Below, piece by piece: positions 18,163 to 27,130 of a stretch of DNA of 64,000 bases. The notes under the pieces are model-generated. The model saw only the letters and a program-made list of their open reading frames with translations, was not told the DNA's origin and searched no databases. Origin of the DNA: an uncultured Aquimarina sp. (GTDB taxonomy: Bacteria; Bacteroidota; Bacteroidia; Flavobacteriales; Flavobacteriaceae); the NCBI GenBank assembly GCA_947500505.1, contig CANMSL010000014.1, positions 1 to 64,000 on the forward strand. Reading direction: 5' to 3'. The translations under genes were made by a program, and so were the position numbers. Position 1 is the stretch's first letter; every line of letters starts with the position of its first letter.

Positions 18163-19905
18163 TTAAGTACCGTGATTAAAATCAGGAGTTTGTATATCTA
18201 CTTTTGAAGATGCTTTTACTGTTATTGTTTCTATTTGCCTTTCGAAGGTTTTACTAATTTCTTTAGCATTATTATCTACTTGTACTTGGGCGTTTCCTGT
18301 TACCTGTTCTTTCAATTCTTTGGTTTGAAGACGATAATTTTCTCCACTTTCGATATTTATATTTTCACTTGCCTTTAGGCTTATATTCTTACTATTGATG
18401 AATACATGCTCCGGTGCATCAATTGTAATCGTTTTACCTACCGTATCTAGTTTTATCGAATTACCATTGACATCTACAATAGTAATAAATTCTCCTTTTT
18501 GTGTATCATTAAGTTCTATAGTATGACCACTTCTGGTTCTTATTGCCTTTATATCATTTTTAGCAGTACCCCAACTATCAGGTTTGGCATTACCTTGATA
18601 TAAAGCCCCTTTAACATACGGGCATTCTGCGTTACCATACTCAAAATCTACGATTACTTGCTCTCCAATTTCCGGAATAAAATGAAAACCTTTATCAGCT
18701 CCGGCATAAGGCGTTATCACTCTAACCCAAGGAGTAGTTCCACCATTCAATTTTTGCCAGGGGAACTGAACTTTTATTCTACCCAATCTTTCCGGATCAT
18801 TATTATCTGTCACTACTGCTATTTGTGCCTCCGATTTTGGAAATCTATGAATATCCACTAATGGATAAATGTCTAAAGCAGGTATCGCTTCGAATTGATT
18901 ATGGTATCTCCCTCCTTCGTCATTACTATGTTTTATTTTTATGATTCTATAGCTGCCATATTCGGCTATTCTTATTATTTCTCCTAAGTTCACTCCCGGA
19001 TTATCGCTAGTTCCTTTAGCAATTACCTGATTTACTTCAATAGATTGTGTATGTGCTGTTATTTGTTTATCAAATCTTGACGCCATTTGGGCATCTGTAT
19101 AAAGACTATGAAAAATCTGAGTTTCTTTGATATACATTTCATCAGATTTTAAATTGACTAATTTCTGATAATCATTATTTCCAACTTCTACCACACTGGT
19201 ACTACTTTTTTTATGTTGTTTATCTGTAAGATAGTCTTGTGTGAAATACGTATAATTATTAGGTAATGGATGAAGTTCTAATGAAAATTCTTGCAGATCT
19301 GTACCATACGTCAATTTGGTTTCGTCTGTACTTGGTTTTCCGAATACTAACTTTTTACCATCATAGTAGAACCACTGATTATAATAGGATGCCAAACGAC
19401 TCGCAAAATCAAATGCACTTTGGTTATGCTGCACGATATAATGCAGCGTATCGGTAGAGGTTGGTGAAAAGTCTGTATTTAATTTTGACGCATCATATTC
19501 CTGAAATGTTTTACTCAATATATCCGAAAGATTCATGTCCAAAAAAGAATCAAAATGAGGAGAATGATCCGTTAAAATCGATGTGCTTTTTGCATAAATA
19601 GTAACTAAATTCCCCTTGGGTTGATTAAATGCCTTGGTACCTTTAACCTTAGTCACTATTCCTTTAAATTCTAATTCTTTATATCCTCCAATCACTTCAA
19701 TAGCGCTGATTTTAAGAATTATAGTCTTGCCTAAAAACTCTTTACTCTCACCGATAAGTTCCGTAGTAATTTTATCTACAACATCTGCACGACAGACTAG
19801 TTCTAGATGATGATGTTCATCAATTTGTTGTTCCAATTGTAAACTAACATATGAAAGTATCTGATTGCTTTCAATAAAAATCTGAGTTGTAGTTTGTAAT
19901 GCCAT
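18163..19905 (-). CDS. vgrG: T6SS spike protein VgrG (TssI)
   Basis: A 580-residue VgrG. The N-terminal part (~1-340) has the gp27-like features of the family (HHLELVCRADVV, YIVQHNQSAFDFASRLASYYNQWFYYDG). The gp5 OB-fold follows (AVVTDNNDPERLGRIKVQFPW, TPWVRVITPYAG, PEIGEQVIVDFEYGN), then a beta-helical spike of short repeats (GNSIKLDTVGKTITIDAP). There is no C-terminal catalytic extension, so toxicity comes from cargo. It begins a three-gene minus-strand cassette with the MORN lipoprotein (77 bp later) and the PAAR-like effector. The T6SS sheath and baseplate genes are not in this window. Confidence 0.95.
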   Translation of the reverse strand: MALQTTTQIFIESNQILSYVSLQLEQQIDEHHHLELVCRADVVDKITTELIGESKEFLGKTIILKISAIEVIGGYKELEFKGIVTKVKGTKAFNQPKGNLVTIYAKSTSILTDHSPHFDSFLDMNLSDILSKTFQEYDASKLNTDFSPTSTDTLHYIVQHNQSAFDFASRLASYYNQWFYYDGKKLVFGKPSTDETKLTYGTDLQEFSLELHPLPNNYTYFTQDYLTDKQHKKSSTSVVEVGNNDYQKLVNLKSDEMYIKETQIFHSLYTDAQMASRFDKQITAHTQSIEVNQVIAKGTSDNPGVNLGEIIRIAEYGSYRIIKIKHSNDEGGRYHNQFEAIPALDIYPLVDIHRFPKSEAQIAVVTDNNDPERLGRIKVQFPWQKLNGGTTPWVRVITPYAGADKGFHFIPEIGEQVIVDFEYGNAECPYVKGALYQGNAKPDSWGTAKNDIKAIRTRSGHTIELNDTQKGEFITIVDVNGNSIKLDTVGKTITIDAPEHVFINSKNISLKASENINIESGENYRLQTKELKEQVTGNAQVQVDNNAKEISKTFERQIETITVKASSKVDIQTPDFNHGT

Positions 19906-20235
19906 GATATAATGTAATCAGAGTTTAATATTTTAATACACACATATTCTATACGTATAACTTAACTCCACTTAAAGATACAATAAAAAATATTCTTCTT
20001 TGTAAACTATCTAGTTAACACTTTACAAGGTTATAAAATCAAATTAAATCCTTCAGAAAATTTATTAAGCCAGTTCTTAGATAAAATTACTGAGATAAGA
20101 AATTGAACTATTTTGAGTTCAGACAAGGAAGAAAATTTATGGATTGCTAAGCTAGCAATACATTTAGTGACGAAGTATGGAATCAAAATTAACAATTTTA
20201 TAAGGTCATTTCATATTAGAAATGGTTTTATATGC
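19906..20235. other. Gap between vgrG and the purB remnant
   Basis: No intact gene. From about 20038 the plus strand reads as two open stretches separated by one stop (SENLLSQFLDKITEIRN, then EENLWIAKLAIHLVTKYGIK), which may be a decayed reading frame. I do not recognise it. Confidence 0.3.
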
Positions 20236-20351
20236 TAAAACCAATATAAATCAAAACTCTATTGCAGATTTTATAGAAACGCTAGAAGTTTCGGAGGCTA
20301 TCAAAAACAGAGTTAAAAACAATTACACCTACTAACTATACGGGGATATAG
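20236..20351 (+). pseudogene. Decayed duplicate of the purB 3' end
   Basis: The sequence translates as QNSIADFIETLEVSEAIKN, then after a one-base insertion ELKTITPTNYTGI and a stop. This mirrors the end of intact PurB (NSIADFIETLEVSDGIK...AITPSNYTGI). A 32-bp stretch (20261-20292) is identical to 14881-14912. Elsewhere the two copies differ, largely at positions that keep the residue or change it mildly. The remnant lies just outside the vgrG-effector cassette, in the same orientation as purB. Confidence 0.88.
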
Positions 20352-20408
20352 TTGATGGTTGACGGTTGATGGTTGATGGTTGATGGTTGATGGTTGATGG
20401 TTTGATGG
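20351..20408. repeat. TTGATGG heptanucleotide array
   Basis: Eight near-perfect 7-bp units (one TTGACGG variant) starting immediately after the purB remnant's stop codon. The same unit occurs after cobB at 12647. Confidence 0.85.
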
Positions 20409-20452
20409 GATATCTAATAAAACCCTGAACTGGATTACTCTTTTAAAAAATA

Positions 20453-20486
20453 AAGCCTCGACTCTTTTTGAATCGAAGCTTTTTTA
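20453..20486 (-). terminator. Terminator after the first DUF4252 gene
   Basis: Stem AAGCcTCGA / TCGAaGCTT around an 11-base loop, with T-rich tails on both strands. It lies about 20 bp beyond the DUF4252 stop codon. Confidence 0.65.
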
Positions 20487-20504
20487 GTCTTTTAAAAATT
20501 TATT

Positions 20505-21053
20505 TTAGTCTATATTGATCTCTCCTAAAATATCCTTAATAGCACCCATATTTACATTACCTTTATCAATTGCATTCATCAATTTGGCCACATTTTCCGG
20601 TTTCATATTATCGCCCAATACCCTTACTAATGCCAAGCCACGTTCTTTATTAGAAGCAAAAACAATCATTTCATCAATATTATCTTCATCTCCCTGAAAT
20701 TTTAGTACCGCTTTGGTTCCGTTAGAGCCAAATCGCATTAACGTTTCATATGTATCTGTATTAAGTATCGTATTGATCTTCGTTTTTTCTTCTTCAAACC
20801 TTGTTTCTTTACCTTCTTTAAGCGGAAATGCTAAAAAATTAACCTTTTTAATACTTTCCAATGCTTCCCTCTCTTCCTTAGAAAGTTCTACTTCACGAGT
20901 TCTGGCATCTAAAAGACTGGTTGCCAGATCCACCGCCACAAAATCGACATCTCCCTGATGATCTACAAAATACTGTTGTAACGAAGCTTCGTTAGTACAG
21001 CTTGTCAGTAACATCACAAAAGTAATACCTATTATTTTAACTATATTTTTCAT
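20505..21053 (-). CDS. DUF4252 lipoprotein
   Basis: A 182-residue protein with lipobox LLTSC (Cys 19). The mature sequence has the DUF4252 features seen in the neighbouring paralogue: a charged helical middle and the ending ENVAKLMNAIDKGN. It is the last gene of an operon reading ECF sigma, anti-sigma, DUF4252, DUF4252 and has a terminator downstream. DUF4252 proteins are typically partners of such sigma/anti-sigma pairs in Bacteroidetes; their biochemical role is unknown. The two copies here are only weakly similar, so the duplication is old. Confidence 0.85.
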   Translation of the reverse strand: MKNIVKIIGITFVMLLTSCTNEASLQQYFVDHQGDVDFVAVDLATSLLDARTREVELSKEEREALESIKKVNFLAFPLKEGKETRFEEEKTKINTILNTDTYETLMRFGSNGTKAVLKFQGDEDNIDEMIVFASNKERGLALVRVLGDNMKPENVAKLMNAIDKGNVNMGAIKDILGEINID

Positions 21054-21132
21054 TGTAATTGGTTTTGATCCCGCTTTTATAACATTAGATAAATAGCGCG
21101 GGATAGGTTGATTGATTGATGATAATTATAAT

Positions 21133-21166
21133 AAGCTTCTTCAGACTGTTACATCTGAAGAAGCTT
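21133..21166 (-). terminator. Hairpin between the two DUF4252 genes
   Basis: A perfect 13-bp stem (AAGCTTCTTCAGA / TCTGAAGAAGCTT) with an 8-base loop, 29 bp after the upstream gene. The T tract on the minus strand is poor, so it may be an attenuating or mRNA-stabilising hairpin rather than a full terminator. Confidence 0.55.
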
Positions 21167-21194
21167 GGGTGTAACATAAACTAAATAAATAAGC

Positions 21195-21728
21195 TTAATT
21201 TTTCTTTTTTACTTTTTTCAGTTCTTGTCCTCCAGGAACATTAAGGTGGTCAGCTATTTTAGACACTTGTCTTAAGTCAATATCCCCGGTAATTGTTAAT
21301 ACCACGGTATTAGGACCTCCATCGTTTTCCATTCCTTCCATAAACATAAACAGTTCCGTAACAAAATTATCGTCCTTACCGGGCTTAGAATAAAACTTCA
21401 CATTTTTTCCATCACTTTTTACTCGCATTAGTTCATCTAACGAACTGCTGCTTAAGTATTTCTGAACATCGGCTTTCATTTTCTGACCTATATCCTTGTT
21501 TTCTGTAGCAAAAACTTTGATATTCTTTATATTCTCTACCAGGTTGATATACTCTTTTACTTCCGGATCATTACTTTCCAGATCCATTTTGCTTAAAAGC
21601 TTAAACATTTTACTGGTTACCACAACTGATGACACATCACTCATGTCTTCGTATTTATCAAAATTACTCTGTGCTATAGATAGACAGGGCACTAGTGCTA
21701 CTAATAGTATAATTGCAAACTTTTTCAT
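21195..21728 (-). CDS. DUF4252 exported protein
   Basis: A 177-residue protein with a clear signal peptide (LLVALVPCLSIAQ) that ends in a standard AxA-like site, not a lipobox. The mature part shows DUF4252 features: FDKYEDMSDVSSVVV, the SLDELMRVKSDGKNVKFY region and a conserved GDIDLRQVSKIADHL near the C-terminus. It follows the anti-sigma gene by 49 bp and precedes the lipoprotein paralogue. It presumably acts in the periplasm with the sigma/anti-sigma system; function unknown. Confidence 0.88.
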   Translation of the reverse strand: MKKFAIILLVALVPCLSIAQSNFDKYEDMSDVSSVVVTSKMFKLLSKMDLESNDPEVKEYINLVENIKNIKVFATENKDIGQKMKADVQKYLSSSSLDELMRVKSDGKNVKFYSKPGKDDNFVTELFMFMEGMENDGGPNTVVLTITGDIDLRQVSKIADHLNVPGGQELKKVKKKN

Positions 21729-21777
21729 AATTAAATCATTTTTAAAGGTTCCCCTATTCGGGAAATAGTATTCGTAT

Positions 21778-22284
21778 TTATTTTATTAATTTGTTTTTAG
21801 CGTCTTGGAATTCATTTAAATAGACCAAATCTTTTTTGGCAGTATCAAACTCGTTCAGGTACACCAGGTCCTTTTTCCCCTCATTCATTAATTTAGCCAC
21901 CAAAGTGAGGGCTTCTTTGGTTTTTTGCAATGCTATCTCAGGATCATCGATCGTACCCAAATCTCCTTCCATTACCAATAACGGACCTTTTTCGGGATCT
22001 GCACCTGGCAATAAATTAGTCATAAACAGCCCCACAATCAAAGCTATCGATGCAGCAACACCTATCCAGGTATGCCAGGAAACTCTATGAGTACTTATAT
22101 TAACCTCTGATGTAGCGGTTACTTGACTTTCATTAGAAAAAAACTGAAACAAATCCTTGTATCTCTCCAAATGTGACGGCACACTTTCTCCGGTAAAATA
22201 AACCTTTAATTTTTCTTCTTCAGAAAGGGTCGTTTCTCCTTCAAAATACTTTTCCAGTAATTTTTCTATATTAGACAACTCCAT
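21778..22284 (-). CDS. Anti-sigma-factor-like membrane protein
   Basis: A 168-residue protein. The N-terminal ~65 residues are cytosolic (LEKYFEGETTLSEEEKLKVYF, split by its turn, is typical of Bacteroidetes anti-sigma factors). A single transmembrane segment lies near 72-90 (WIGVAASIALIVGLFM), with a periplasmic tail after it. The tail carries an exact 10-residue tandem motif KKDLVYLNEF, the second copy starting five residues after the first ends. It overlaps the ECF sigma gene by 14 bp, which couples their translation and supports an anti-sigma role. Confidence 0.82.
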   Translation of the reverse strand: MELSNIEKLLEKYFEGETTLSEEEKLKVYFTGESVPSHLERYKDLFQFFSNESQVTATSEVNISTHRVSWHTWIGVAASIALIVGLFMTNLLPGADPEKGPLLVMEGDLGTIDDPEIALQKTKEALTLVAKLMNEGKKDLVYLNEFDTAKKDLVYLNEFQDAKNKLIK

Positions 22285-22780
22285 AATTGTGTTTTTTTAA
22301 TAATTCTTGTCGTATTATTTTTCTTCCTCTTGATAATGCTACTCTCACTGCTGTTTCATTCATTTCCAGCATCTCTGCTATTTCGGCATTATCATATTGT
22401 TCTATGTCTCTTAACTGGATAATCATACGTTGCTGTTCCGGTAATCTATCCATAATCTTACCTACCCAATCCAAACTATCTCTGGCCTCTATCTCTCGCT
22501 GCAGCGACGGTCGCTCATCTTTATAATTGCTATGAACAATTTTTAAGTTTCCGCTCTCTTTGGCTTTTAACTTATCATAACAATAATTTTTAGTCATTGT
22601 CATTGCAAATGCTTCTACATTTTTATACTCAGCCATTTTCTTTTTATTTCTCCATAGCTTCAGCAAAACCTCTTGTGTAGCATCTTCTGCCTCTTCATTA
22701 CTCACCAGCAATCTTTTAGCCAGCCGGTATAGCTTGTCTTTAAAACCATTAGTAAGCGTTATAAATGCTCTTTCTTTCAT
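22271..22780 (-). CDS. ECF-type RNA polymerase sigma factor
   Basis: A 169-residue sigma-70 family protein. Region 2 is visible as LYRLAKRLLVSNEEAEDATQEVLLKLW (residues ~16-42, here only named by its DATQEV core), and region 4 as LPEQQRMIIQLRDIEQYDNAEIAEML followed by VRVALSRGRK. It is the first gene of the sigma, anti-sigma, DUF4252 pair operon and probably autoregulates. It is divergent from the S41 peptidase gene, which is a candidate member of its regulon by position only. Confidence 0.93.
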   Translation of the reverse strand: MKERAFITLTNGFKDKLYRLAKRLLVSNEEAEDATQEVLLKLWRNKKKMAEYKNVEAFAMTMTKNYCYDKLKAKESGNLKIVHSNYKDERPSLQREIEARDSLDWVGKIMDRLPEQQRMIIQLRDIEQYDNAEIAEMLEMNETAVRVALSRGRKIIRQELLKKHNYGVV

Positions 22781-23008
22781 GTTTCCTGGTTGGTTGTTAC
22801 AAAACTAACTTGTTAGCTTTATATAAGGGAGACGACTACACCTTTAAATTGTTACACCTTTTTTTTGAAATTATAATAAAGTCCCTATTTTTAGGGTTAT
22901 ATAAAATAAAAAAAACTATGAAATGAGCTATCACTATCATACTGACTCTGGTCGATATGGTTGCCGGCGAATTCCATCCCTGAATTAAAAATTTTTAAAT
23001 ACAAACAG

Positions 23009-24418
23009 ATGAAACTACTAAAATATTTTGCCTTACTGATTTTCTTCGGAAGCGTTCTTACCAGTTGTTTTGATGATAATGATGATGTGATCCGTCCATC
23101 TTCTGAGCTTGAAATAAAAGATTTTGTCAGAATAGGAATGAATGTATGGTACTTGTATAAAAGCGATAGTCCGGATTTAGCAGATGACAGGTTTTCTTCT
23201 GATCAGGAATACACTGATTTTTTAAACTCTTTTGATTCACCTGAAGCGCTTTTTAATCATTTTGTAGCAGATCAAGATGAATTTAGTTGGATTGTAGATG
23301 ACTATATTGCCTTAGAACAATCATTAGATGGAATTTCGTTGAGCAATGGAATGCGATTTGGACTGGTTCGCTACCCCAGCAATCCATCTCAGGTTTTTGG
23401 TTATGTACGGTATGTACTGCCTGGAACAGATGCCGAAGCAAAAGGAATTAAAAGAGGAGATATATTTAATACTGTAAACGGAACACAGCTCACAGAAACT
23501 AATACAAGTCAACTGTTATCTCCGGATTCTTATACGATCGGTCTAGCTATCTTTGATGGGGTTACTATCACACCAACAGGCACTACAGTAGATCTTATTA
23601 AAACGCAGTATACCGAAAATCCCGTTTATCTCACTACAACATTAGATGTAGGTGGAAATCCTGTGGGATACATTATGTACAATGCATTTAGATCTAATTT
23701 TGAAAGTGATCTCAATAATGCTTTTGGTCAATTTGAATCTGATGGCGTTACTGATATTATACTTGATTTGCGATATAATGGTGGAGGCGATACTGAAACT
23801 ACAAAAGATCTCGCCACTATGATTACCGGTCAGTTTAACGGTGAGGTTTTTACTACCGAAGAATGGAATTCTGATCGGCAAGAGCAGTTTGGAGACACTA
23901 ATATTTTTGATAATCAAATAAGAGGAGGGGCAACAATTAATAGCCTCAATCTTAGCAGAGTATATATTATTACCACCAACAGCTCAGCTTCTGCCAGCGA
24001 ATTAATAATTAATGGTCTGGATCCATACATTACGGTCACACAGGTTGGTGACGTAACAAGAGGTAAATTTCAGGCTTCGATAACAGTATATGATTCTGAT
24101 AACTTTTTTAGATCAGGAACAAACCTCAACCGGGGTCATACCTATGCTATGCAGCCTTTAGTACTAAAAACAATCAATTCTGTTGGTTTTACAGATTATT
24201 TTAATGGATTTACTCCCGAAATAAGTATTGCGGAAGATTATAGCAATCTTGGAGTTCTTGGAGATCCGAATGAGCCTTTGCTGAATGCCGCTATCAACGA
24301 TATCTTAGGAAATCGATCCGCTTCGCAAAAGAATTTCTTTGCACTCGAAGAAATTGGTAGTGATAATATGTTTAACCCTGATTATGAAAGAATGTATAAA
24401 GATCTAAACAAAGAATAA
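23009..24418 (+). CDS. S41-family (C-terminal processing) peptidase lipoprotein
   Basis: Starting at the ATG at 23009 gives a 469-residue lipoprotein with signal MKLLKYFALLIFFGSVLTSC (Cys 20). An upstream in-frame ATG at 22961 would add 16 polar residues ahead of the signal and is rejected. Order of parts: an N-terminal helical cap, a PDZ domain (GYVRYVLPGTDAEAKGIKRGDIF), then the S41 catalytic core with DLRYNGGGDT, the serine in NSSASASEL and a lysine in TRGKFQAS. It should be a serine protease anchored in the periplasm or on the surface. Substrate unknown. It is monocistronic. Confidence 0.9.
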   Translation: MKLLKYFALLIFFGSVLTSCFDDNDDVIRPSSELEIKDFVRIGMNVWYLYKSDSPDLADDRFSSDQEYTDFLNSFDSPEALFNHFVADQDEFSWIVDDYIALEQSLDGISLSNGMRFGLVRYPSNPSQVFGYVRYVLPGTDAEAKGIKRGDIFNTVNGTQLTETNTSQLLSPDSYTIGLAIFDGVTITPTGTTVDLIKTQYTENPVYLTTTLDVGGNPVGYIMYNAFRSNFESDLNNAFGQFESDGVTDIILDLRYNGGGDTETTKDLATMITGQFNGEVFTTEEWNSDRQEQFGDTNIFDNQIRGGATINSLNLSRVYIITTNSSASASELIINGLDPYITVTQVGDVTRGKFQASITVYDSDNFFRSGTNLNRGHTYAMQPLVLKTINSVGFTDYFNGFTPEISIAEDYSNLGVLGDPNEPLLNAAINDILGNRSASQKNFFALEEIGSDNMFNPDYERMYKDLNKE

Positions 24419-24514
24419 TAAACTGAGTTGATCAATATATTATTAAAAAACAATCTGTTTTACACTCCTGTCTGGTCGAGCGGAGTATAGACCGAATAAT
24501 ATGCTTGAAAATAA

Positions 24515-24534
24515 CCTCTCGACTCCGCTCGAGG
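24515..24534. repeat. REP-like palindrome, copy B
   Basis: Identical 20-mer to the element at 10328-10347. A half-related GGTCGAGCGGAGTATAGACC lies ~45 bp to the left. Confidence 0.75.
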
Positions 24535-24626
24535 TGATTGAAACAGTATAAAATATTTAGATAGTTAATTGATTATTAATAGAAACTCAGTTTAATAGGT
24601 ATTTTAGAACCTATCGAAAACAAACG

Positions 24627-24661
24627 AAAAGTCCACAAAACTATAAATTTTGGGACTTTTT
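24627..24661. terminator. Bidirectional terminator between the S41 peptidase and btuB
   Basis: Stem AAAAGTCC(a)CAAAA / TTTTG(g)GGACTTTT around a 7-base loop, with a T run to the right. It sits between two convergent genes and 22 bp from the btuB stop. Confidence 0.7.
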
Positions 24662-24683
24662 GTTCTATTGATCGCACTATTCT

Positions 24684-26636
24684 TTAGAATTTCAAATTGA
24701 ATCCTATCCGCGCGTTTCTACCTCTGGTACTAAATCCGAATATTTCCTGATATTCTTCATTCGTAATATTGTTCAACGCTGCAAAAACAGTCATATTACT
24801 TAAAAGTTGATGACTTATATAAAAATCCAAAATACCGTAGCTATTTAAAGGAACCGCAGTTGGTGCAAATGTTATAGGATCAAAATTAGTGTCTGTACGC
24901 TCCCCATTAAATTGATAACTTAAAGAAGTAAATGTTTTATCTGATAGTTGATATCCAATATTTGCCTGAATGGTATGTTCCGGAATTCTGATATCATTTT
25001 CCAATCTTGATATATTAGTATAGGTATAGTTACCGCTAATAGTCAATTTATCATCAATCATTTTAGTATCAAATTCTAATTCAACACCATCAACTTTGAT
25101 ATCCGAAGGAGAATTAAAATTTACAAAAGTATTAGGATCAAATGTGATAAAGTTTTCAGACTTTCTATTAAAATATACTACACTTATGGTAGCTTTTTTT
25201 TCGTGGGATAGTTCTACACCACCTTCTATAGTCGTACTTTCTTCTGGTTCTAAGTCAGGGTTTCCGCTAAAGAAAGCTGTATCATATAATTGGAATAATG
25301 ATGGAGTTATATACGCTGTACTGTAAGAAGCTAGTGCTTTAATATAATTATTCCCGAACGTATAGGCAAAAGATGGGTTAATATTGTAAACCATATGATT
25401 ACCGTAAGCACTGTGAATATTTAATCTCGCTCCTGCATTAACATTCAGACCAAATTTGGATATATATACCAGGTTGATATACGGGTCAATAATATCAAAA
25501 TCAGCTTCATTATCATTAATAGTCAATTCTAAATTATTACTACCAAAAGGAACACTAAAAAGATTAAAATCACTGTAGGATCCATTGGCACCAATCACGG
25601 TGTATAATGTATTATTAAAACTGTACTTATTATAGGCATCAAAAGTATAGATCTTGCCTTCATACCTGGAAGGAAAGTTAGAATCAAATTCTCGTTCTAA
25701 CAATGCATAACTATCTACAAAGGTGAAGCTTCCGTTAGGATATGTAGCTTCCCAAAAACTCCCTCCTCTTAATTGACGGCTCTTAAACTGATTATCTGCA
25801 TCAAATCCCGCTCCGCCATCAAAATCTGTTTTATACTGATCCAGGTTCCCGAAAAAGTGAAACTTAAAATTTTTGTTCCATTGATAACCTATCTTCGCAT
25901 ATACATTAAACTTATTATACGCATCACTATCAAAGGTATTACCAGTAGTGGACTCCTGAGGATCTTCTGCTGCAGACAATCCATCTGTAGATTGATGAGA
26001 AAGACTTCCTAAATAACTAACCTTTCCGATCGTACCGTTAATCGATGCAAAATTTATAAATTCATCAATATCATAATCCTGATCATCTTGTGATTGATTA
26101 GTACCTATGCTGGACGAGAACTGTGCAGCAATTGTATCTTTACCTTCGGATTTTGTAGTAATATTAATTACCGCTGCTGCAGCTCCGGATCCATATAAAG
26201 TACTGGAAGCTCCTTTTAGAATTTCTATAGATTCAATCTGGTTTGTAGATAACAACCTAAGGTCAAAATCTCCCGCTGATGATGTAGGGTCACTTACCGT
26301 CACTCCATCAATCCTAATCACTACCTGTCGATTACGTCCTCCACGAACATATACCCCCAATGGTTCTCCTGCAGCATTATTGCTACCATTGATAAAGACC
26401 CCTGCAACTCTGTTTAAAACAGTTACTACAGATTGTCCCTGACTGCGTTCCAGTTCTTCTGAGTTGATTTTAGTAATTACCTTACCGCTTTGCTCTCTTT
26501 TTAGTTTAAACTTCGAATCAGAAACAATTACTTCTTCTAATTCGTTGACTTCTTGATCCTTTCTCGAATCTTGCGCTGAAACAACCTGAGCAACTAACAT
26601 AAGTAGTGCTGCTCCAAAAAACACTTTTTTGTTCAT
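24684..26636 (-). CDS. btuB: TonB-dependent outer-membrane cobalamin receptor
   Basis: A 650-residue protein with signal peptide (LLMLVAQVVSAQ). The TonB box/plug region follows (EEVIVSDSKFKLKREQSGKV, VTVLNRVAGVFI, GGRNRQVVIRIDGV, IEILKGASSTLYGSGAAAAVI). The barrel ends in NARIGFNLKF, a normal C-terminal strand with terminal F. Length matches BtuB rather than SusC-type receptors. There is no N-terminal carboxypeptidase-like domain. The upstream cobalamin riboswitch and the facing B12 salvage and uptake genes make corrinoid the substrate. The gene should be shut off when cobalamin is plentiful. Confidence 0.93.
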   Translation of the reverse strand: MNKKVFFGAALLMLVAQVVSAQDSRKDQEVNELEEVIVSDSKFKLKREQSGKVITKINSEELERSQGQSVVTVLNRVAGVFINGSNNAAGEPLGVYVRGGRNRQVVIRIDGVTVSDPTSSAGDFDLRLLSTNQIESIEILKGASSTLYGSGAAAAVINITTKSEGKDTIAAQFSSSIGTNQSQDDQDYDIDEFINFASINGTIGKVSYLGSLSHQSTDGLSAAEDPQESTTGNTFDSDAYNKFNVYAKIGYQWNKNFKFHFFGNLDQYKTDFDGGAGFDADNQFKSRQLRGGSFWEATYPNGSFTFVDSYALLEREFDSNFPSRYEGKIYTFDAYNKYSFNNTLYTVIGANGSYSDFNLFSVPFGSNNLELTINDNEADFDIIDPYINLVYISKFGLNVNAGARLNIHSAYGNHMVYNINPSFAYTFGNNYIKALASYSTAYITPSLFQLYDTAFFSGNPDLEPEESTTIEGGVELSHEKKATISVVYFNRKSENFITFDPNTFVNFNSPSDIKVDGVELEFDTKMIDDKLTISGNYTYTNISRLENDIRIPEHTIQANIGYQLSDKTFTSLSYQFNGERTDTNFDPITFAPTAVPLNSYGILDFYISHQLLSNMTVFAALNNITNEEYQEIFGFSTRGRNARIGFNLKF

Positions 26637-26728
26637 TTCCTAAATGACTTAATTTTACAATTACCGGAAAAAAGTATGTAGTTTACCCATACCTAAACTT
26701 CTATCCCGAAAGTTTGACATTATGAACT

Positions 26729-26997
26729 AAGGCAGGTCTCCTGGCTTGCGTCTTGTTGTTTACCTTCCCACCTGAACTGAACTTGTTTCAGTTTCTTTTA
26801 AAATAGTTCAAAAGATGTCGAAACCAGTTCGACACAAGCAGTGGTTATAAAGAATTAACAACAAGCACCTACTACGTTACGGATATCATCTATCAGTGCC
26901 GATTCGGCTAAGCTTACAGTTGCGGGAACAGCTCAGGATTTATTAATTCTAAATTCAGAATTATGAATTCATAATTTATTCACCTGATTCCCTTTTA
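26729..26997 (-). promoter_or_regulatory. Cobalamin riboswitch (AdoCbl-type) upstream of btuB
   Basis: Read on the minus strand, the stretch has the family's conserved blocks in order: AAGGGAATCAGGTGA at the 5' end, GAGCTGTTCCCGCAACTGTAA in the core (shown here only as its GCTGTTCCCGCAACTG part), and the B12 box GCCAGGAGACCTGCC at 26731-26745. The 3' end is about 90 bp before the btuB start codon. In Gram-negative bacteria such elements usually block translation or end transcription when the cofactor binds. Confidence 0.93.
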
Positions 26998-27130
26998 ATC
27001 TGCAACACTATGAAAAGTGTATTGGAACCAAAATTCTGCGCGAATGTATTATATTTCTTTGAAAACGCATTCTGTTTATCAAATAAATTAGTAATACCAG
27101 TATCTTTACGCTCTTTAAAACCTATATTAA

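Noticed and set aside
22961..23008. Upstream ATG giving a longer S41 peptidase
   Set aside because: It would place 16 polar residues before an otherwise perfect lipoprotein signal; the ATG at 23009 is preferred.
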